This document shows, piece after piece, positions 17,908-26,053 of a stretch of DNA of 64,000 nucleotides. The stretch is from the NCBI GenBank assembly GCA_020634575.1, contig JACKBM010000030.1:10666-74665 (forward strand), given 5' to 3'. Position 1 is the first letter of the stretch; the number at the start of each line of letters is the position of its first letter. The stretch is from Ardenticatenales bacterium. GTDB taxonomy: Bacteria > Chloroflexota > Anaerolineae > Promineifilales > Promineifilaceae. The position numbers and the translations under genes are program-made. The notes beneath the pieces are model-generated. The model was not told where the DNA came from, made no database searches, and saw nothing but the letters and a program-made list of their open reading frames with translations.

Positions 17908-18915
17908 ATGATGGATATTTCCCGACATCTGACATCTGACGGCCGCCGCATCTACGGCATTCCCGTGCAGAGCTTCCCCGAACTGGTCTCGATTGTTTAC
18001 GTCATCAGCGACGGCACTAAATTGATCCTCGTAGATAGCGGCTCCGGCCGGCAGGAATCCAATGAGCAGCTCCTGGCCGGCATCACGCGCATCAGCGAAC
18101 AGTTTGGTGAATCTGTCACGCTCGCCGGCATCGACGAAATCTGGATCACGCATGGCCATATCGACCATTTTGGTGGCCTTCCTTTCGTACGCCAGTTCAG
18201 CCAGGCGCCGATTGGCGTCCATGTTCTGGACCGGCGCGTCATCTCTAATCATGAGGAGCGGCGTGTGGTCGCTTCGCGCTGGCTGGACGAGTTTCTGGAA
18301 GGGGCCGGCATCGCCGAAGAGCAGCGCCAGAATCTGATGCAGATGTATCTCTATTCCAAAAATTTCTATCATTCGACGCCCACTCAATTCCTGATTGAGG
18401 AAGGCGAGCCGCTGTATGGCGGCGTGATCCCCTATCACACGCCCGGCCATTGCCCCGGTCAGGTCTGCCTCATGATAGACGATGTGATGTTGACGGCGGA
18501 CCATGTTCTGTCGCGCATCACGCCGCACCAGGCGCCGGAGATCATCACCCGCAATATGGGGCTGGGGCATTATCTCGATGCCCTGGACAAGATAAAGAAG
18601 GTCCCCGGCATTCGGCTGGGGCTGGGCAACCATGAAGCGCCAATGCCGGATGTATACAGTCGCATCGACGAGATCAAGGCGGCCCACGACGTTCGTCTCA
18701 ATCGGGTCATGGAGATCTGCGCTGAGCCGCGCACGACAGCGGAAGTGAGCAAAATGCTGTTTGGTGCTGTATCCAGTTATCATGTGTTGCTTGCTCTGGA
18801 AGAGGCTGGCGCTCATGTTGAATACCTTTACCAGCGCGGTGAACTGATCGCCGTGAACCTGGAGGAAATCGAGCGGACGCCTCATCCTGTTATTCGCTAC
18901 ATTGCGGCGCATTAG
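17908..18915 (+). CDS. MBL-fold metallo-hydrolase with C-terminal winged-helix domain
   Basis: A 335-aa protein. Zinc ligands are in THGHIDH (HxHxDH), HTPGHCPG (His) and TADHVL (Asp). The final ~80 residues (RTTAEVSKMLFG, VLLALEEAGAHVEYL) match the small winged-helix tail of MBL/LACTB2-like hydrolases. The substrate could be a thioester, lactone or phosphodiester; the sequence does not settle this. The truncated haemoglobin gene follows 40 nt later. A promoter must lie within or beside the repeat array upstream. Confidence 0.88.
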   Translation: MMDISRHLTSDGRRIYGIPVQSFPELVSIVYVISDGTKLILVDSGSGRQESNEQLLAGITRISEQFGESVTLAGIDEIWITHGHIDHFGGLPFVRQFSQAPIGVHVLDRRVISNHEERRVVASRWLDEFLEGAGIAEEQRQNLMQMYLYSKNFYHSTPTQFLIEEGEPLYGGVIPYHTPGHCPGQVCLMIDDVMLTADHVLSRITPHQAPEIITRNMGLGHYLDALDKIKKVPGIRLGLGNHEAPMPDVYSRIDEIKAAHDVRLNRVMEICAEPRTTAEVSKMLFGAVSSYHVLLALEEAGAHVEYLYQRGELIAVNLEEIERTPHPVIRYIAAH

Positions 18916-18955
18916 CGGACAATTGATAGGACCAGAGGCTGCTTTATTGGATCTT

Positions 18956-19423
18956 ATGAACAGTGATTTTTACGTTCCCCCTGGCGGCCCACCTCAGGTC
19001 GCCCCGCCCAGCCGGGATATCTATGCCTTGATGGGTGAAGAGAATATCTTTCGCATGTTGGCCGATTTTTATGCCGAACTGGCCAACTCACCGATTCGGA
19101 GCATGTTCCCCAATGATATGGAACGCGCCTCGCGCAAATCGGCTATGTTTTTTGTCGGCTTGTTGGGCGGTCCGCCGCTTTATCAGCAGAAATATGGCTC
19201 GCCGATGCTGCGCGCCCGTCATACGCCTTTTCCTATTAATGAAGAGGCGCGCGAGATCTGGGTCGATTGTTTTGAGCGTGTGCTGGCAGAAGCACCGGCC
19301 AAATACAATTTCCCGGCCCAGCATCTGCCCATTTTTCAGACCTTTATTCGCGAATTTTCCGGCTGGATGGTGAATAAACGCTCGCCAAACCAGACCGATG
19401 AGGGGAGCATGCGAATCTTATGA
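18956..19423 (+). CDS. Truncated haemoglobin (group II-like globin)
   Basis: A 155-aa globin. The start at 18956 avoids overlap with the preceding gene; a TTG at 18902 is in frame. Family features are IYALMGEENIFRMLADFYAELA (helix B with Phe/Tyr), SPIRSMFP, QKYGSPMLRARHTPFPI with the proximal (F8) His, and REIWVDCFERVL (helix G, the Trp of group II). It is expected to bind O2 or NO in the cytosol. Its stop overlaps the galE start by 4 nt (ATGA), so the two are translationally coupled, though no functional link is obvious. Confidence 0.87.
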   Translation: MNSDFYVPPGGPPQVAPPSRDIYALMGEENIFRMLADFYAELANSPIRSMFPNDMERASRKSAMFFVGLLGGPPLYQQKYGSPMLRARHTPFPINEEAREIWVDCFERVLAEAPAKYNFPAQHLPIFQTFIREFSGWMVNKRSPNQTDEGSMRIL

Positions 19424-20433
19424 AAGTTCTGGTTACAGGCGGCGCCGGCTATATCGGCAGCCATACCTGCATCGAGTTGCTGGCCTCTGGCCATGAAGTG
19501 ATTGTTGTGGACAGTCTGGTCAACAGCCAGCGTGAGGCGCTGAATCGGGTTGAAGAAATCAGCGGTCAACGTTGCCCATTCTATCAGCTGGATCTGCGCG
19601 ATAAGGTTGGCCTTGAGGCGATTTTCCAGGTCCATGAGATCGATGCCGTTATTCACTTCGCGGCGTTAAAAGCGGTGGGTGAATCCGTGGCCAAACCGCT
19701 GGCCTACTATCACAACAATCTACTCAGCACGCTGGTTTTGTGCGAAGTGATGGTGGCGCACGGGGTCAAGAACTTCGTCTTCAGCTCGTCGGCCACGGTG
19801 TATGGCGAGCCGGAGAAGATGCCCATCCGCGAGGACGCGCCGCTGAGCGCCACCAATCCGTACGGCCGCACCAAGCTGATGATCGAGCAGATTCTGACTG
19901 ATTTGCATCACTCCGATGAAGCGTGGAATGTCGCCCTGCTCCGTTATTTCAATCCGATTGGCGCCCATCCCAGCGGCCGGATTGGCGAGATGCCCAATGG
20001 CATTCCTAACAACCTGGTCCCTTACCTGGCGCAGGTTGCGGTTGGCAAGCTGGATAAGTTGCGCGTCTTTGGCGACGATTATCCGACGCCGGACGGCACC
20101 GGTGTGCGCGACTACATCCATGTGGTGGACCTGGCCAAAGGGCATGTGCGGGCGCTGGATCGTCTGACGCAAAACCCGGGTGTGGAGGCATTCAACCTGG
20201 GGACTGGGCAAGGGTATTCTGTCCTGGATGTGATTGAAGCGTTTGAGGAAGCATCCAACCGGCCGATTCCCTACGAAGTCGTTGCTCGCCGCCCCGGCGA
20301 CGTGCCGGCGCTCTATGCAGACGCTTCCAAAGCCAGGGAACTCCTGGGCTGGCAGGCTGAGAAGAATATCATGGACATGTGCGTGGATGTCTGGCGCTGG
20401 CAGTCAGGTAATCCGAATGGGTATGAGGATTAA
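19420..20433 (+). CDS. galE: UDP-glucose 4-epimerase
   Basis: A 337-aa extended SDR, typical GalE length. It shows TGGAGYIGSHTCIELL, VDSLVNS, HFAALKAVGESV, SSSATVYGEPE, the YGRTKLMIE catalytic YxxxK and RYFNPIGAHPSGRIGE, all GalE signatures. It interconverts UDP-glucose and UDP-galactose for surface polysaccharide. It begins inside the globin stop codon. Confidence 0.95.
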   Translation: MKVLVTGGAGYIGSHTCIELLASGHEVIVVDSLVNSQREALNRVEEISGQRCPFYQLDLRDKVGLEAIFQVHEIDAVIHFAALKAVGESVAKPLAYYHNNLLSTLVLCEVMVAHGVKNFVFSSSATVYGEPEKMPIREDAPLSATNPYGRTKLMIEQILTDLHHSDEAWNVALLRYFNPIGAHPSGRIGEMPNGIPNNLVPYLAQVAVGKLDKLRVFGDDYPTPDGTGVRDYIHVVDLAKGHVRALDRLTQNPGVEAFNLGTGQGYSVLDVIEAFEEASNRPIPYEVVARRPGDVPALYADASKARELLGWQAEKNIMDMCVDVWRWQSGNPNGYED

Positions 20434-20482
20434 GCTCTGGTCACACACTTGATTCGCTTTGTTAGTTGGCTGGATCGAGCTA

Positions 20483-20863
20483 ATGTCACTTCTAAGAAAA
20501 ATCCTACTTGGGCTGATGGCTTTCAGTTTATTTCTGGCTATTTTGATTTGGCTGGCCTGGCCTAAAATGGAGTTTCGGCTTATTCGACAGGAACTCAGTC
20601 GGGCTGAGGATTGTAAGGCCCTTAACGTACCGATGTACCTTTACCCAAAGGTCGAAAAGGATCCTGCTCGCGTAACGGTTGCCGGTACCGAAATGACAGT
20701 TGGTGACAAAGTAAAAACGGAATTGCCACCTGATGTTCGGGCAACGTTGTGGTTGATGGAGCTAAACGAAAGGGACGCTATCTTCCTCTATCATTACCTA
20801 CCGGACAAATCCTGGCGCTTTGCCCCGATATCCTGTCGCATGGTGTTTGATGTTGATGGGTAA
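20483..20863 (+). CDS. Small single-pass membrane protein
   Basis: A 126-aa protein with an N-terminal TM helix (about residues 6-26, LLGLMAFSLFLAILIWLAW) and an ~95-residue extracytoplasmic domain (YLYPKVEKDPARVTVAGTEM, DAIFLYHYLPDKSW) with two Cys. I do not recognise the family. The stop overlaps the MutY start region, so the two are coupled. The start at 20483 is preferred over a TTG 24 nt upstream. Confidence 0.6.
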   Translation: MSLLRKILLGLMAFSLFLAILIWLAWPKMEFRLIRQELSRAEDCKALNVPMYLYPKVEKDPARVTVAGTEMTVGDKVKTELPPDVRATLWLMELNERDAIFLYHYLPDKSWRFAPISCRMVFDVDG

Positions 20864-21962
20864 TAATGATCTGATACTGCGCCAACCAGTCAATAAGGCC
20901 CTGCTGGCCTGGTGGGACGCCGGCCACGCCGATCTGCCCTGGCGGCGCACCAAAGACCCGTATGCCATCTGGATCTCCGAGATCATGCTGCAGCAGACCC
21001 AGATCGCCACGGTGATTCCTTATTATGAACGCTGGCTGGATCGCTTTCCCACGGTGCAGGCGCTGGCCGCGGCGCCCCTGGCTGATGTGCTAAAGCTCTG
21101 GGAAGGGTTGGGGTATTACAGCCGGGCCCGCAATCTCCATGCGGCGGCGCAAACGGTGGTGGCTGAGTATGATGGCCAGTTTCCGCAGACGGCGGCCGGG
21201 CTGCAAAAGCTCAAGGGGATTGGGCGCTACACGGCGGGCGCTATCGCCTCTATTGCCTTTGGCGAGCCGGCGCCGGTGCTGGACGGTAACGTCATCCGCG
21301 TCCTGAGCCGCCTCACCGATTTGCCCGACGATACCACGACAACGGCGACAAAAAATAAACTGTGGGCGCTGGCTGAGCAGCTGGTGGCGCCGGACCGGCC
21401 GGGCGCCTACAACCAGGCGCTGATGGAGCTTGGCCAAACAATCTGCTTGCCCCGGGCGCCGCGCTGTCACGATTGTCCCCTGGCCGACCTTTGCCTGGCG
21501 CGGGCGCGGGGGACCCAGATGGAGCGGCCGGTGCGCCCGCCCCGCCGCCAGACGCCCCATTATGACGTTGTTGCCGCCATCATCTGGCGCGACGCCAGCA
21601 CTTTTCTCATCGCCCAGCGACCGCTGGATGGCCTGCTGGGCGGCTTATGGGAGTTCCCGGGCGGCAAGCTTGAGGCTGGTGAAACCCAGCCAGTCGCTTT
21701 GGTGCGGGAAATCCAGGAAGAGCTGGCGCTCACGGTCCGCGTGCGTGGTTACCTGACCTCCATCAAGCACGCCTATACCCACTTCCGCATAACCCTTCAC
21801 GCCTACCACGTTGACTACCTGGGCGGCGCTCCGCAACACCTCGGCGTAGCCGACCATCGCTGGGTGACCCTGGCGGATGTCGACCAATACGCCTTCGCCA
21901 AAACTGACCTGCAAATTATCGCGGCGCTGCGTTCTGACCAGCCCCGTTTGCCGTTGGGCTGA
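20850..21962 (+). CDS. mutY: A/G-specific adenine glycosylase
   Basis: A 370-aa DNA repair enzyme that removes adenine mispaired with 8-oxoguanine. The helix-hairpin-helix glycosylase domain contains SEIMLQQTQ (catalytic Glu), LKGIGRYTAGAI and VLDGNVIRVLSRL (catalytic Asp). The [4Fe-4S] cluster motif is complete (C-x6-C-x2-C-x5-C in CLPRAPRCHDCPLADLC). The C-terminal ~125 residues form the NUDIX-like 8-oxoG recognition domain, with GGKLEAGETQ and REIQEEL. An alternative start is ATG 20856; both overlap the upstream gene. Confidence 0.95.
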   Translation: MLMGNNDLILRQPVNKALLAWWDAGHADLPWRRTKDPYAIWISEIMLQQTQIATVIPYYERWLDRFPTVQALAAAPLADVLKLWEGLGYYSRARNLHAAAQTVVAEYDGQFPQTAAGLQKLKGIGRYTAGAIASIAFGEPAPVLDGNVIRVLSRLTDLPDDTTTTATKNKLWALAEQLVAPDRPGAYNQALMELGQTICLPRAPRCHDCPLADLCLARARGTQMERPVRPPRRQTPHYDVVAAIIWRDASTFLIAQRPLDGLLGGLWEFPGGKLEAGETQPVALVREIQEELALTVRVRGYLTSIKHAYTHFRITLHAYHVDYLGGAPQHLGVADHRWVTLADVDQYAFAKTDLQIIAALRSDQPRLPLG

Positions 21963-22410
21963 CGAGGGGCGCGTGAGCGCCCCGACGGGTCCCCCACCCG
22001 ACGGGTCCCCCACCCGACGGGTCCCCCACCCGACGGGGGTCCCCCCCACCCGACGGGTCCCCCACCCGACGGGTCCCCCACCCGACGGGTCCCCCACCCG
22101 ACGGGTCCCCCACCCGACGGGTCCATTTGGCGAAATTTTGCGCTGGGGTGCGTTTATTCCTTTAGTTGGTGTGGCTGCCGGGGTGATCTGTCTGGGCTGA
22201 TACGCTGGCTGTGAAAAATTCGTGATTGCGCTGGTCCGGTAAAGATGATACAAAGTAGTTGCCATCCCCGCCCAAAGGGTGGCCGGTAGCCTGATTTGCC
22301 GTGACGGAGCCTGTCTCAATTGACTATTTGCCACTACTGCGGATGGGCCGGCAATTACTTCAGGTACTATCGTTGACAGTGCGGCCCTGGAATCTTGGAG
22401 GGATTTCTGC
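21963..22410. repeat. 448-bp intergenic region with nine-unit CCCGACGGG array
   Basis: The array spans 21981-22124: nine CCCGACGGG cores at 21981, 21997, 22013, 22029, 22049, 22065, 22081, 22097 and 22113, a 16-bp period with one 20-bp step. The core ACCCGACGGGT is a palindrome around a central A. Open frames here are repeat artefacts. The remaining ~285 bp up to the regulator gene has no gene I can support and should contain the promoter of the injection-system regulator. Confidence 0.9.
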
Positions 22411-23295
22411 ATGGACTGTTTGCGTGTGAATGCTTTTGGCAAGCTCCGCATGCAATTCAATGGTGCAGAGTTGACAGCTTTTCCCACGCGCCACGTGGAG
22501 GAATTGCTGGGTTTCCTGCTACTCCATCCCCAACAGCATCACAACCGCGAAAAACTGATCGAAATGCTCTGGCCCCATGCCAGCCGCGTCAATGTACGGG
22601 CGCGCTTTTCGACTGTGCTCTGGCGCTTGCGGCGCTCTCTGGACAGCATTGGTCTGGAGGCGGATGACTGCCTCGAGGTTAGCCGGCAAGCGCTCTGTTT
22701 CCTGCCCCCGGCCGATTGGTCCTTCGACGTGCAGGAATTCCAGGATGCCCTGCAATGCCTGCGCCGCCAGGAAGATGATCGCGAACGCGAGCAGATCCTG
22801 CTGCGCGTCGTCGCCAGCTATCGCGGTGAGTTGTTCGATGGCCTTTACGCCAACTGGTGCCTGCTGGAACGGGAACGCCTGGCCCGCCTCTACCTGCGCG
22901 CCGCTGGCCAGCTGATGCTCCTGCTCATGCGCCGCAAAGCCTATGAAGAAGCCCTGACCTACGGCCATTCTATCCTGGAACATGACCCCCTGCGCGAAGA
23001 GGTTCACCGGGCCTTGATGTACTGTTACTGGCAGCTAGGGCAATTCACTTATGCCACTGAACAGTATCAAACCTGTGCCGAACTGCTCATGAATGAGCTG
23101 CGTATCCTCCCGCGTCAGGCTACGGTTGATCTCTACCAGCAAATCATGACCGACCGCTTTGCCACCAGCCAGACTGAAGCCGATGTGGATGATCCGGCCC
23201 ACGTCCAATTGCAACATGCCTTTGCCGAATTTCAGATGGCCGGCCAGCGGTTGAGCCGAATGCTTATTGATCTGGAGACTCATCAAACGGAGTGA
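22411..23295 (+). CDS. SARP/BTAD-type transcriptional regulator
   Basis: A 294-aa regulator. Residues ~1-95 form a winged-helix DNA-binding domain (LRVNAFGKLRMQFNG, REKLIEMLWPHAS, VLWRLRRSLDS), and ~100-245 a bacterial transcriptional activation domain of TPR-like helices (DVQEFQDAL, YRGELFDGLYANWCLLERERLARLYL, LREEVHRALMYCYWQLGQ). There is no ATPase or kinase part. GGAGGG lies 8 nt before the ATG. It is immediately upstream of, and codirectional with, the contractile injection genes, so it is the best candidate for their activator; that role is inferred from position. Confidence 0.85.
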   Translation: MDCLRVNAFGKLRMQFNGAELTAFPTRHVEELLGFLLLHPQQHHNREKLIEMLWPHASRVNVRARFSTVLWRLRRSLDSIGLEADDCLEVSRQALCFLPPADWSFDVQEFQDALQCLRRQEDDREREQILLRVVASYRGELFDGLYANWCLLERERLARLYLRAAGQLMLLLMRRKAYEEALTYGHSILEHDPLREEVHRALMYCYWQLGQFTYATEQYQTCAELLMNELRILPRQATVDLYQQIMTDRFATSQTEADVDDPAHVQLQHAFAEFQMAGQRLSRMLIDLETHQTE

Positions 23296-23328
23296 TTAGC
23301 CCGCCGGTGCAGGGTCCGGCTTGTTTTT

Positions 23329-23376
23329 CTCACAGCCAATCACAAGAGTCCAATTTTGCTGTGAGAGTTTTGTGAT
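23329..23376. promoter_or_regulatory. Interleaved inverted repeats upstream of the injection-system operon
   Basis: Two inverted pairs overlap: CTCACAGC (23329-23336) with GCTGTGAG (23358-23365), and ATCACAA (23339-23345) with TTGTGAT (23370-23376). They lie ~155-200 bp before the first structural-operon ORF. They could be operator sites for the adjacent BTAD regulator. No convincing -35/-10 pair was assigned. Confidence 0.4.
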
Positions 23377-23529
23377 AACAAGAGCTAGAATGTTACTTGT
23401 TCAATGTTTACCGCTGCTCCCTGACTGTGCCGCACCCTGGGTCACAGCAGCCTGATAACATCGTCCGAGCCAAATTGAGGCGACCATTCTCTTTCGCATA
23501 TCAGCCTGCCTTTGCCAATGGGAGTATTT

Positions 23530-23796
23530 ATGGCTGACCAATCTCAAGACATGATGTCTCTTTTTGAATCGGAGTCGCACTCCTTTGTGATGCGTCTCTG
23601 GCAAGAGCATGGCGACAGCAACCCCGCGGACAGTGAGTGGCGCGGCTGGGTGGAACATGTCCAATCTGGCCAGCGCTTTTATTTTCGCGATTTTAGCGAT
23701 ATCAAGCAGATTGTCGGGAATTTCCTGGAAGACCAACAAGAGCGTGCTAAAGATCAACTGTTTGAACCGATTCAAGCTCCTCATGAGGAAGATTGA
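23530..23796 (+). CDS. Small eCIS-associated companion protein
   Basis: An 88-aa acidic protein (SFVMRLWQEHGD, WRGWVEHVQSGQRFYFRDFSDI, IVGNFLEDQ). I know similar short proteins with an F-V-x-R-x-W start and a W-R-G-x-[IV]-x-H-V-x-S-G core from other Chloroflexota and cyanobacteria, often near contractile injection genes, but no function is established to my knowledge. GGGAG lies 6 nt before the ATG. The stop shares one base with the AAA+ ATPase start (TGATG), so it is the first gene of the operon and is coupled to the ATPase. Confidence 0.75.
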   Translation: MADQSQDMMSLFESESHSFVMRLWQEHGDSNPADSEWRGWVEHVQSGQRFYFRDFSDIKQIVGNFLEDQQERAKDQLFEPIQAPHEED

Positions 23797-25967
23797 TGGC
23801 TAAGGTCAGCACTCAGGTTCAACCTTTTCAGAATAGCCGCGAACAGCTGATGGCGGCCCTGGCTTATATTGACCTTTGCGTCAAATGGGCCGTTGCCCGG
23901 GCGCGGGCCCATGGGCTTAATCCGGAAGATGAGTTTCGTGGTCTTTACATTTCTGATGAACAGGTTGACACGCTGCTGAATAGCGGGGTTGGCTCGACGC
24001 TCTGGGCTGCTAACGGCAATGGCACGCTGCCGGGCGTGGATGGCCCGGCCATGTTGCAGCAAGCCCGGGCCAACTGGCAGGCGCAGACTGAGGTCTCGCG
24101 CCAGGCCGGCATCCCGATGTTGCTGGATCAGCTGGTTGAGACCTTCTGCCTGACCCCGGCCGAAACGGATGCCCTGCTCATGGTCCTGGCGCCGGAGCTG
24201 GACCCACGCTATGAACGGCTCTTTGCCTACCTCCAGGACGATGTCACCCGCAAACGGCCCAGTGTTGACCTGGTCCTGAACCTGCTGACTGGCTCATTTA
24301 GCGAAAAGCTTTCGTTGCGCGAACTGTTTGCGCCGCACGGCACGCTGCTCGGCTCCCAACTGGTGAACATATTTGCCGATAGCGGGGCGCGCGAAGCGAC
24401 GTTACTGGCCCATTATTTGCGACCGGCCGGTAACGTCATCGCCTTCCTCCTCGGCCAGCACGGGCTGGATGAGCAGTTGGGTGGTTATGCTCGCCTCAGC
24501 GACAGCCGCCAATTCCGGCCCTCGCCGCGGGTCCAATATGACCTGGTCGAGAAATTGGCCTCGGTAGCCGCGGAAAAGCCGTTGCTCTCGTTCCGCGGCA
24601 GCTACGGTGTGGGCCGCGAAGAAACGGCCCTTTGCCTGGCGCACCAGCTCGGTCGGCCATTGCTGACCCTGGATCTGGAAGCGTTAGGGGCCAGTAACCT
24701 GGGTCTGGGCGGCGGTCTGGCGTTGGCGCTGCGCGATGGCCGTTTACACAGCGCCATCCTATATCTGACCGGCTGGGATTCCCTGTTAAAGGATGATCGC
24801 TCGCCGGAAAGCACCTTGCGCCAGTTATTGGCTTACCCGGAACTGGTCATTTTGACGGGTGAGCAGGATTGGCAACCGGCCGGTCGTGACTACAGCACCG
24901 ACGGCCTGCGCCGGCGCCATATCTTCCAGGTCCATTTTGATGTACCCAATTTTGAGAATCGTCTCTCGGTCTGGGAACATTATCTCGGCGAGCGCGAGCT
25001 GGATCTCTCTCAGGTGGCCAATCATTTTCGCTTCTCACCTGGCCAGATCGAAGACGCCATCGCCACCGCCCAGGACCTGGCGCGCTGGGAAGATGAACCA
25101 CTGGCTGAAGCCCATCTTTTTGAGGCCAGCCGCATCCATTCCAATCAGAAGCTGGCGACCCTGGCCACCAAAATCCGGCCGCGCTACACCTGGAACGACA
25201 TCATCCTGCCGGGTGACACCTTCCAGCAGCTGCACGAGATGGTCAATACCGTGGCTCGCAAACATATCGTCTACGGCCAATGGGGCTTTGACGCCAAGCT
25301 GGCTCTCGGCAAGGGGCTTCACGCCCTCTTCGCCGGTGAACCGGGCACCGGCAAAACGATGTCCGCCGAAATCATGGCCAATGAGCTGGGGCTGGACCTG
25401 TACAAGGTCGACCTTTCGACTCTGGTCAGCAAATATATCGGCGAGACGGAGAAGAACCTGGATAAGATCTTCTCCGAGGCAGCCACCAGCAACGCCATCC
25501 TCTTCTTTGACGAGGCGGATGCGATCTTTGGCAAGCGCTCCGAGGTCAAGGATGCCCATGATCGTTACGCCAACATCGAAGTCAGCTATCTGCTGCAGCG
25601 GATGGAGACCTACGATGGTGTGGTGATCCTGGCCACCAATCTGCGAGCCAATTTGGATGAGGCCTTTACCCGCCGGTTGCACTTCGCCATCGAATTCCCG
25701 TTCCCCGAACCGGTGGATCGGGAGCGCATCTGGCGCGTGACCTTCCCCAAAAAGACACCGATTGGGGAAGATGTGGATTTCAAGGTGCTGTCGCAGCGCT
25801 TCCGCCTGGCCGGTGGCAACATCAAAAACATCATCCTGGCTGCCGCCTTCCTGGCAGCCGAGAACGAAAATGCGGTGAGCATGGTCCATCTGCTCCATGC
25901 CGCTCGCCGGGAATATCAGAAGATGGGCCGTTTGATCGAGGAATCGTTATTTAGCTGGAATGAATAG
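23796..25967 (+). CDS. eCIS AAA+ ATPase (Afp15/Pvc15-like)
   Basis: A 723-aa ATPase. The C-terminal AAA+ domain (about residues 470-640) has Walker A GEPGTGKT, Walker B ILFFDEADAIF, sensor ILATN and arginine-finger region EAFTRRLHFAIEFPFP. A degenerate upstream ATPase-like domain (about 250-400) has GSYGVGREET in place of a P-loop. Such ATPases are universal in Afp/PVC-type clusters, where they are thought to act in assembly or cargo loading rather than sheath recycling. GAGGAAG precedes the ATG. Confidence 0.92.
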   Translation: MAKVSTQVQPFQNSREQLMAALAYIDLCVKWAVARARAHGLNPEDEFRGLYISDEQVDTLLNSGVGSTLWAANGNGTLPGVDGPAMLQQARANWQAQTEVSRQAGIPMLLDQLVETFCLTPAETDALLMVLAPELDPRYERLFAYLQDDVTRKRPSVDLVLNLLTGSFSEKLSLRELFAPHGTLLGSQLVNIFADSGAREATLLAHYLRPAGNVIAFLLGQHGLDEQLGGYARLSDSRQFRPSPRVQYDLVEKLASVAAEKPLLSFRGSYGVGREETALCLAHQLGRPLLTLDLEALGASNLGLGGGLALALRDGRLHSAILYLTGWDSLLKDDRSPESTLRQLLAYPELVILTGEQDWQPAGRDYSTDGLRRRHIFQVHFDVPNFENRLSVWEHYLGERELDLSQVANHFRFSPGQIEDAIATAQDLARWEDEPLAEAHLFEASRIHSNQKLATLATKIRPRYTWNDIILPGDTFQQLHEMVNTVARKHIVYGQWGFDAKLALGKGLHALFAGEPGTGKTMSAEIMANELGLDLYKVDLSTLVSKYIGETEKNLDKIFSEAATSNAILFFDEADAIFGKRSEVKDAHDRYANIEVSYLLQRMETYDGVVILATNLRANLDEAFTRRLHFAIEFPFPEPVDRERIWRVTFPKKTPIGEDVDFKVLSQRFRLAGGNIKNIILAAAFLAAENENAVSMVHLLHAARREYQKMGRLIEESLFSWNE

Positions 25968-26053
25968 TGCACAATGGCGCGCTGGTTGGTCCGGGAAAAG
26001 GCGCCTTCCGGGCCGGCTGAAACATAGCGAGCCAGATTCCAGAGGAGTCCGCC

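Noticed and set aside
21981..22124. Possible CRISPR array
   Set aside because: Units are 16 bp with identical intervals and no unique spacers, and no cas genes are present.
21877..22200. Open frame coding Pro-Thr-Gly-Pro repeats
   Set aside because: It is simply the 16-bp CCCGACGGG array read in an open frame; all frames on both strands stay open through it and there is no independent coding signal.
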